NCBI GenBank assembly: GCA_003151595.1
Contig: PLXW01000170.1
Location: 30,589 to 55,227 of the forward strand
DNA length: 24,639 nucleotides
From: Myxococcales bacterium
Lineage (GTDB): Bacteria > Myxococcota > Polyangia > Polyangiales > Polyangiaceae
Direction of reading: 5' to 3'
Shown here: one piece after another, positions 21,681 to 24,639 of the stretch
Position numbering within the stretch: the first letter of the stretch is position 1
How the letters are laid out: the number at the start of each line of letters is the position of its first letter
Program-made: the position numbers and the translations under genes
The notes under the pieces: generated by a model
Databases searched by the model: none
What the model saw: only the letters and a program-made list of their open reading frames with translations
Told to the model about the DNA's origin: nothing

Positions 21681-23762
21681 ATGTCGCCCCCGCCGCTGAA
21701 CCCCGCCCAACGCGAAGCCGTCGAGCACTTCAAAGGGCCCATGCTCGTCCTCGCGGGCGCAGGCTCCGGGAAGACGCGCGTCATCACGCATCGCGTCGCC
21801 CGATTGATCGCGCACGGCGTCCCCGCCAAGTCGATCACCGCCGTCACGTTCACCAACAAGGCCGCCGCCGAGATGCGCGAGCGCATCGCGAAGACCGTGG
21901 GCGACGCGCGCGTGGCCAAGCAGCTCACGATCTCGACGTTCCACTCCTTCGGCCTCTCGGTCCTCACGCGCGAGCGGGCGAGCCTCGGCAACGGCGGCGC
22001 GTTCACGATCTTCGATCAAGGCGACTCGCTCGGTTGCGTGAAGGAGCTCCTCTCGCGCATCGACTACGGGAAGCGCTTCGACGCCGGCGAGATCATGTCG
22101 CGGATCTCGAACGCGAAGAACGCCTTCCTCGCGCCCGAAGAGCTCCCCGAGCGCGAAGGCGACGACTACGACGCCATCACGAAGATCGTCTACCCGCGCT
22201 ACCAGAGCGCGCTCAACGCCTTCGGCGCGTACGACTTCGACGACCTGGTGTGCGAGGTCGCGCGCGTCTGGAAGGCGCGCCCCGACGTGCTGGCGCGCTG
22301 GCAGGAGAGGTGTCCGTTCCTCCTGGTCGACGAGTACCAGGACACGAACCGCGCGCAGCTCGAGGTGCTCCGATTGCTCGCGGGCGAGTCGAAGAACCTG
22401 TGCGTCGTGGGGGACGACGACCAATCGATCTACGGATGGCGCGGCGCCGACGTGCGCAACATCCTCGACTTCGACGAGCACTTCCCGGGCGCGAAGATCG
22501 TCAAGCTCGAGCAAAACTACCGCAGCGTGAAGCCGGTGCTCGACGTGGCCAACGCCGTCATCTCGCGTCGCACCGACTCGAAGCATCGGAAGGTGCTCTT
22601 CACGGATCGCGGCGGCGGCGAGCGAAACGAAAAAGTGCAGGTCCGCGTCGCCGCCTCGCCCGAGACGGAGGCGCAGTGGGTCGCGATGGAGATCGCGCGG
22701 ACGATCAAGGACGACGGCGTCCCGCCGAAGGAGATCGCGGTTCTGTACCGTTCGAACGGACAAGCGAAGGCGCTCGAAGAGGCGCTGCGCGAGCAAACGG
22801 TCCCGCATCGGGTGGTCGGCGGTCAGCAGTTCTTCGATCGCAAGGAAGTGAAGGACCTACTCGCGTACCTGAAGCTCGCGCTCAATCGCGCCGACGAGAT
22901 CAGCTTGCGGCGCATCCTCAACTATCCGCCGCGCGGCATCGGCGACACGAGCGTGACGAAGCTGGCGCAGACGGCGCTCGCGCGCGACTGGACGCTCTGG
23001 CAAGCGATCGAGCGGGTCGATGCGATCGACGCCGTGTCGGGGCCGGCGCGCGACGGATGCAAGGCGCTCGAGTCGATCATCGGCGAAACGCGCCGCCAGC
23101 TCCTCGTGCAGCGCGTGAAGCCGAGCGAGGCGGCGCGCTCGTTGTGCGAGCGCATCGGCTTCCGGCGCGAGATCGACGCGACGTCCCCCTCCCCCGCCGC
23201 GTCGGGGAGACGGTTCGCGAACGTGGAGAGCATGCTCGGGCTCTTCGCGAGGCGCGAGGTTCGTGAGACGGCCAAGGGGGAAGATCCGAACGACAGCTTC
23301 GGCTCGTTCCTTCACGCGCTGAGCCTCGACTTCGACTCCGACGAAGAAGAGAAGAACGAGAACGTGGTCACGCTCTCGACGCTCCACGGATCGAAGGGGC
23401 TCGAGTTCGACGTCGTGTTCCTCGTCGGCTGCGAAGAGGGGCTGCTCCCGCACGCGCGCACGATCGACGCGCGCATGACCGACGTCGTCCCCACCAACGG
23501 CGATCACGTCTCGTCCGACATCGAAGAGGAGCGCCGCCTCTTCTACGTGGGCGTCACGCGCGCTCGAAAGCGGCTCACGTTGTCGCGGGCGAAGGCGCGT
23601 GTGGTCCGGGGCAAACCGTCGCCGCGGACGCCGAGCCGCTTCCTCCTCGAGATCCCGGCCGAGCTCGTCGATGAGCTCGAAGTGGCGCCCGAAAGAGGGA
23701 TGTCGAACGCGCAGCTCGCCCAGAACGCGAGCGCATTTCTGGCGATGCTCGAAGAGAGCTGA
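21681..23762 (+). CDS. rep: ATP-dependent DNA helicase Rep (SF1A, UvrD/PcrA family)
   Basis: A 693-residue superfamily 1A 3'-5' DNA helicase with every motif in order: Q motif LNPAQREAV (residues 6-14), Walker A AGAGSGKT (25-32), TFTNKAAAEM, ISTFHSFGL, Walker B DEYQDTN (217-223), GDDDQSIYGWRGA, KLEQNYRS, LSTLHGSKGLEF and EEERRLFYVGVTRARKRL. I prefer Rep over UvrD because of length (E. coli Rep 673) and because segments such as KLEQNYRS, GGQQFFDRKEVKDLLAYL, ATSPSPAASGRRFANVESM and the FLLEIPAELVDE tail follow Rep closely. It would remove proteins ahead of replication forks and help restart. The insert DFDSDEEEKNEN before motif V is acidic. No clear ribosome-binding site precedes the ATG. The rhodanese gene follows 35 bp downstream. 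Confidence 0.93.
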   Translation: MSPPPLNPAQREAVEHFKGPMLVLAGAGSGKTRVITHRVARLIAHGVPAKSITAVTFTNKAAAEMRERIAKTVGDARVAKQLTISTFHSFGLSVLTRERASLGNGGAFTIFDQGDSLGCVKELLSRIDYGKRFDAGEIMSRISNAKNAFLAPEELPEREGDDYDAITKIVYPRYQSALNAFGAYDFDDLVCEVARVWKARPDVLARWQERCPFLLVDEYQDTNRAQLEVLRLLAGESKNLCVVGDDDQSIYGWRGADVRNILDFDEHFPGAKIVKLEQNYRSVKPVLDVANAVISRRTDSKHRKVLFTDRGGGERNEKVQVRVAASPETEAQWVAMEIARTIKDDGVPPKEIAVLYRSNGQAKALEEALREQTVPHRVVGGQQFFDRKEVKDLLAYLKLALNRADEISLRRILNYPPRGIGDTSVTKLAQTALARDWTLWQAIERVDAIDAVSGPARDGCKALESIIGETRRQLLVQRVKPSEAARSLCERIGFRREIDATSPSPAASGRRFANVESMLGLFARREVRETAKGEDPNDSFGSFLHALSLDFDSDEEEKNENVVTLSTLHGSKGLEFDVVFLVGCEEGLLPHARTIDARMTDVVPTNGDHVSSDIEEERRLFYVGVTRARKRLTLSRAKARVVRGKPSPRTPSRFLLEIPAELVDELEVAPERGMSNAQLAQNASAFLAMLEES

Positions 23763-23797
23763 TCGCGGGTAGACTCCCCGCGCAACGGAGGTTCCCC

Positions 23798-24163
23798 ATG
23801 GATCACGCCCCGCGATTTCTGAAGATGGTGAACGACGCGAAGACCCGCATTCGCGAACTGACGATCGACGACGTGAAGACGAAGCTGGAACGCGGCGACG
23901 CCTTCGAGCTCATCGACGTTCGCGAAGACGGCGAATGGAACGTCGGCCACATCAAGGGCGCGCGCCACATCGGCCGCGGCATCCTGGAGCGCGACATCGA
24001 GAAGTCGATCCCCGATCTGTCGCGCGAGATCGTCCTCTACTGCGGTGGCGGCTTCCGCTCCGCGCTGGCCGCCGAGAGCCTCGTCAAGATGGGCTACACC
24101 AACGTCGCGTCGATGGACGGCGGCTGGCGGATCTGGAACGAGCACAAGCTGCCTATCGAGTGA
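23798..24163 (+). CDS. Single-domain rhodanese (sulfurtransferase)
   Basis: A 121-residue single rhodanese domain without a signal peptide. Conserved parts are FELIDVREDGEWNVGHIKGA, the active-site loop CGGGFR with catalytic Cys at residue 82, SALAAESLVKMGY and the C-terminal MDGGWRIWNE. The six-residue loop size is the sulfur-handling (GlpE/PspE-like) type, not the seven-residue loop of Cdc25 or ArsC-like phosphatases or reductases. It would transfer sulfane sulfur as a Cys persulfide to an unknown acceptor. ATG 23798 has a good ACGGAGG ribosome-binding site (23785-23791) with 6-base spacing. It is probably cotranscribed with rep, though no functional link is known to me. It is convergent with the partial Gly-rich gene at the right edge. 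Confidence 0.93.
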   Translation: MDHAPRFLKMVNDAKTRIRELTIDDVKTKLERGDAFELIDVREDGEWNVGHIKGARHIGRGILERDIEKSIPDLSREIVLYCGGGFRSALAAESLVKMGYTNVASMDGGWRIWNEHKLPIE

Positions 24164-24205
24164 CGCTCGAACGCGCTGCGTGGTCTCGTTCCGGCTGGGG
24201 GGTTT

Positions 24206-24230
24206 GGGGAGGAGCGGCCACGCTCCCCCC
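24206..24230 (+). other. GC-rich hairpin downstream of the rhodanese gene
   Basis: GGGG-A-GGAGCG (24206-24216) pairs with CGCTCCCCCC (24221-24230) around a 4-base loop, GCCA, with a single bulged A, giving ten GC-rich base pairs. There is no T run after it. It may act as a 3' end stabiliser or a weak terminator for the rep-rhodanese unit. Confidence 0.4.
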
Positions 24231-24257
24231 ATGCGCGCCGTGCGACCCGTTGTTGCC

Positions 24258-24300
24258 GTAACGGAGCCCGCGCAGCGGGCGGAGTGAGGCTCAGGGTTAC
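24258..24300. repeat. Nested inverted repeat in the convergent intergenic region
   Basis: An outer pair, GTAAC (24258-24262) and GTTAC (24296-24300), encloses AGCC (24265-24268) and GGCT (24288-24291). Inside, CCCGC-GCA-GCGGG makes a small third stem. The layered structure in a 248-bp gene-free stretch (24164-24411) resembles a REP-like or structured-RNA element. One copy cannot show that it is a dispersed repeat. Confidence 0.4.
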
Positions 24301-24312
24301 GCGGGCCCCAAC

Positions 24313-24350
24313 AAAAAAAACGCACGCCCCTCCGCGAAAAGGGGCGTGCG
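24313..24350 (-). terminator. Strong Rho-independent terminator for the right-edge gene
   Basis: On the minus strand a perfect 11-bp stem, CGCACGCCCCT (24350-24340) with AGGGGCGTGCG (24331-24321), encloses an 8-base loop and is followed by eight T (24320-24313). It lies 62 bp past the TGA of the partial minus-strand gene. There is no T run on the plus strand, so it acts mainly in one direction. Confidence 0.88.
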
Positions 24351-24411
24351 CTGTGGGGGGGAGGGAGTGTCGGAGCTTCGCGGGTTCTAGTGCCGTAGGA
24401 GCTTCAGAGAA

Positions 24412-24639
24412 TCAGTACGGGCGATACGGCACGGTGCCGCCGCTCGTCGCCGAGCCCCCGTAGTCGATCACGTTGTCCGTGCAGCTCGAGTCGTCCGCGG
24501 GGCATCCGCCGCACGTCGAGTCGTTGCAGCCGGGGTTGTCGCCGCCGCCGTCACCGCCGCCGGTCGTTCCGTTGCCGCCGCCGGTCGCGCCGCTGCTGCT
24601 GCCACCGTTGTAGCCGTTGCCGCCGCTGCCCGAGGCGCC
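24412..24639 (-). CDS. C-terminal part of a Gly/Ser/Asn-rich protein with a small Cys-containing tail (partial)
   Basis: The minus strand is open from the window edge to TGA at 24414-24412, giving 75 residues; the start lies beyond the window. The visible part begins with a flexible Gly/Ser/Asn/Thr linker (units such as GGNGYNGGSSSGATGGGNG and TTGGDGGGDN). It ends in a Cys-containing tail with four cysteines (PGCNDSTCGGCPADDSSC) and the C-terminal SGGTVPYRPY. A strong terminator follows. Gly-rich linkers with Cys clusters are common in secreted or surface myxobacterial proteins, and the four Cys could form two disulfides. I cannot name a family. No opposite-strand reading frame with a start site explains this stretch better. 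Confidence 0.68.
   Translation of the reverse strand, partial: GASGSGGNGYNGGSSSGATGGGNGTTGGGDGGGDNPGCNDSTCGGCPADDSSCTDNVIDYGGSATSGGTVPYRPY

Noticed and set aside
21681..24163. Helicase-rhodanese pair as a DNA phosphorothioation or defence island
   Set aside because: The helicase has ordinary Rep features, the rhodanese is a small single-domain protein, and no Dnd, Ssp, nuclease or methylase gene is present.

Overview
This 24.6 kb window is GC-rich, gene-dense chromosomal DNA. Most genes abut or overlap by 4 bp, and several start at GTG or TTG. The gene content and style fit a myxobacterium-like member of Myxococcota, probably the Polyangia: an RpoH-type sigma factor with a long charged N-terminal tail, many putative lipoproteins, a long coiled-coil protein, a Gly-rich, Cys-containing surface-type protein and an isolated FliI/SctN-type ATPase. 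This is an inference from style and content. There is no rRNA gene or other phylogenetic marker here to prove it. I see no prophage, insertion sequence, CRISPR array, tRNA or rRNA.

Layout. (1) Positions 44-3762, minus strand: two overlapping ABC exporter half-transporters, apparently a heterodimer with one degenerate ATP site, ending in a probable terminator. (2) Positions 3838-5070, minus: a protein with a C-terminal KOW domain. It diverges from (3) 5345-6280, plus: a protein with a zinc ribbon at each end and an FG/RGG-like disordered middle. (4) Positions 6335-9387, plus: a promoter, a previously uncalled 50-residue membrane miniprotein, an RpoH-type sigma factor, RsmI and a formylglycine-generating-enzyme-like lipoprotein, probably one transcription unit. 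(5) Positions 9391-14695, minus: a DnaJ promoter, dnaJ, an orphan FliI/SctN-type ATPase, an ABC-F ATPase and a glutaredoxin-like lipoprotein. (6) Positions 14726-21585, minus: a large lipoprotein, a multi-pass membrane protein, a FolD-superfamily dehydrogenase of the eukaryotic Mtd1 type and a Rossmann-plus-coiled-coil protein. (7) Positions 21681-24163, plus: Rep-type helicase and rhodanese. (8) Positions 24313-24639, minus: a strong terminator and the C-terminal 75 codons of a Gly-rich Cys-containing protein cut by the window edge.

How they fit together. Several genes concern protein and RNA quality control or stress: RpoH-type sigma, DnaJ, ABC-F, RsmI and a thioredoxin-fold lipoprotein. 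The promoter-like sequences in front of dnaJ and in front of the miniprotein/sigma unit share the same layout: TTGAC(A/G), 16 bases, TA(A/G)CTT. No single new defence or biosynthetic system is evident. The most unusual items are the FG-rich double zinc-ribbon protein, the miniprotein upstream of the sigma gene, the Mtd1-type dehydrogenase and the Rossmann/coiled-coil protein with a 15-bp tandem repeat.
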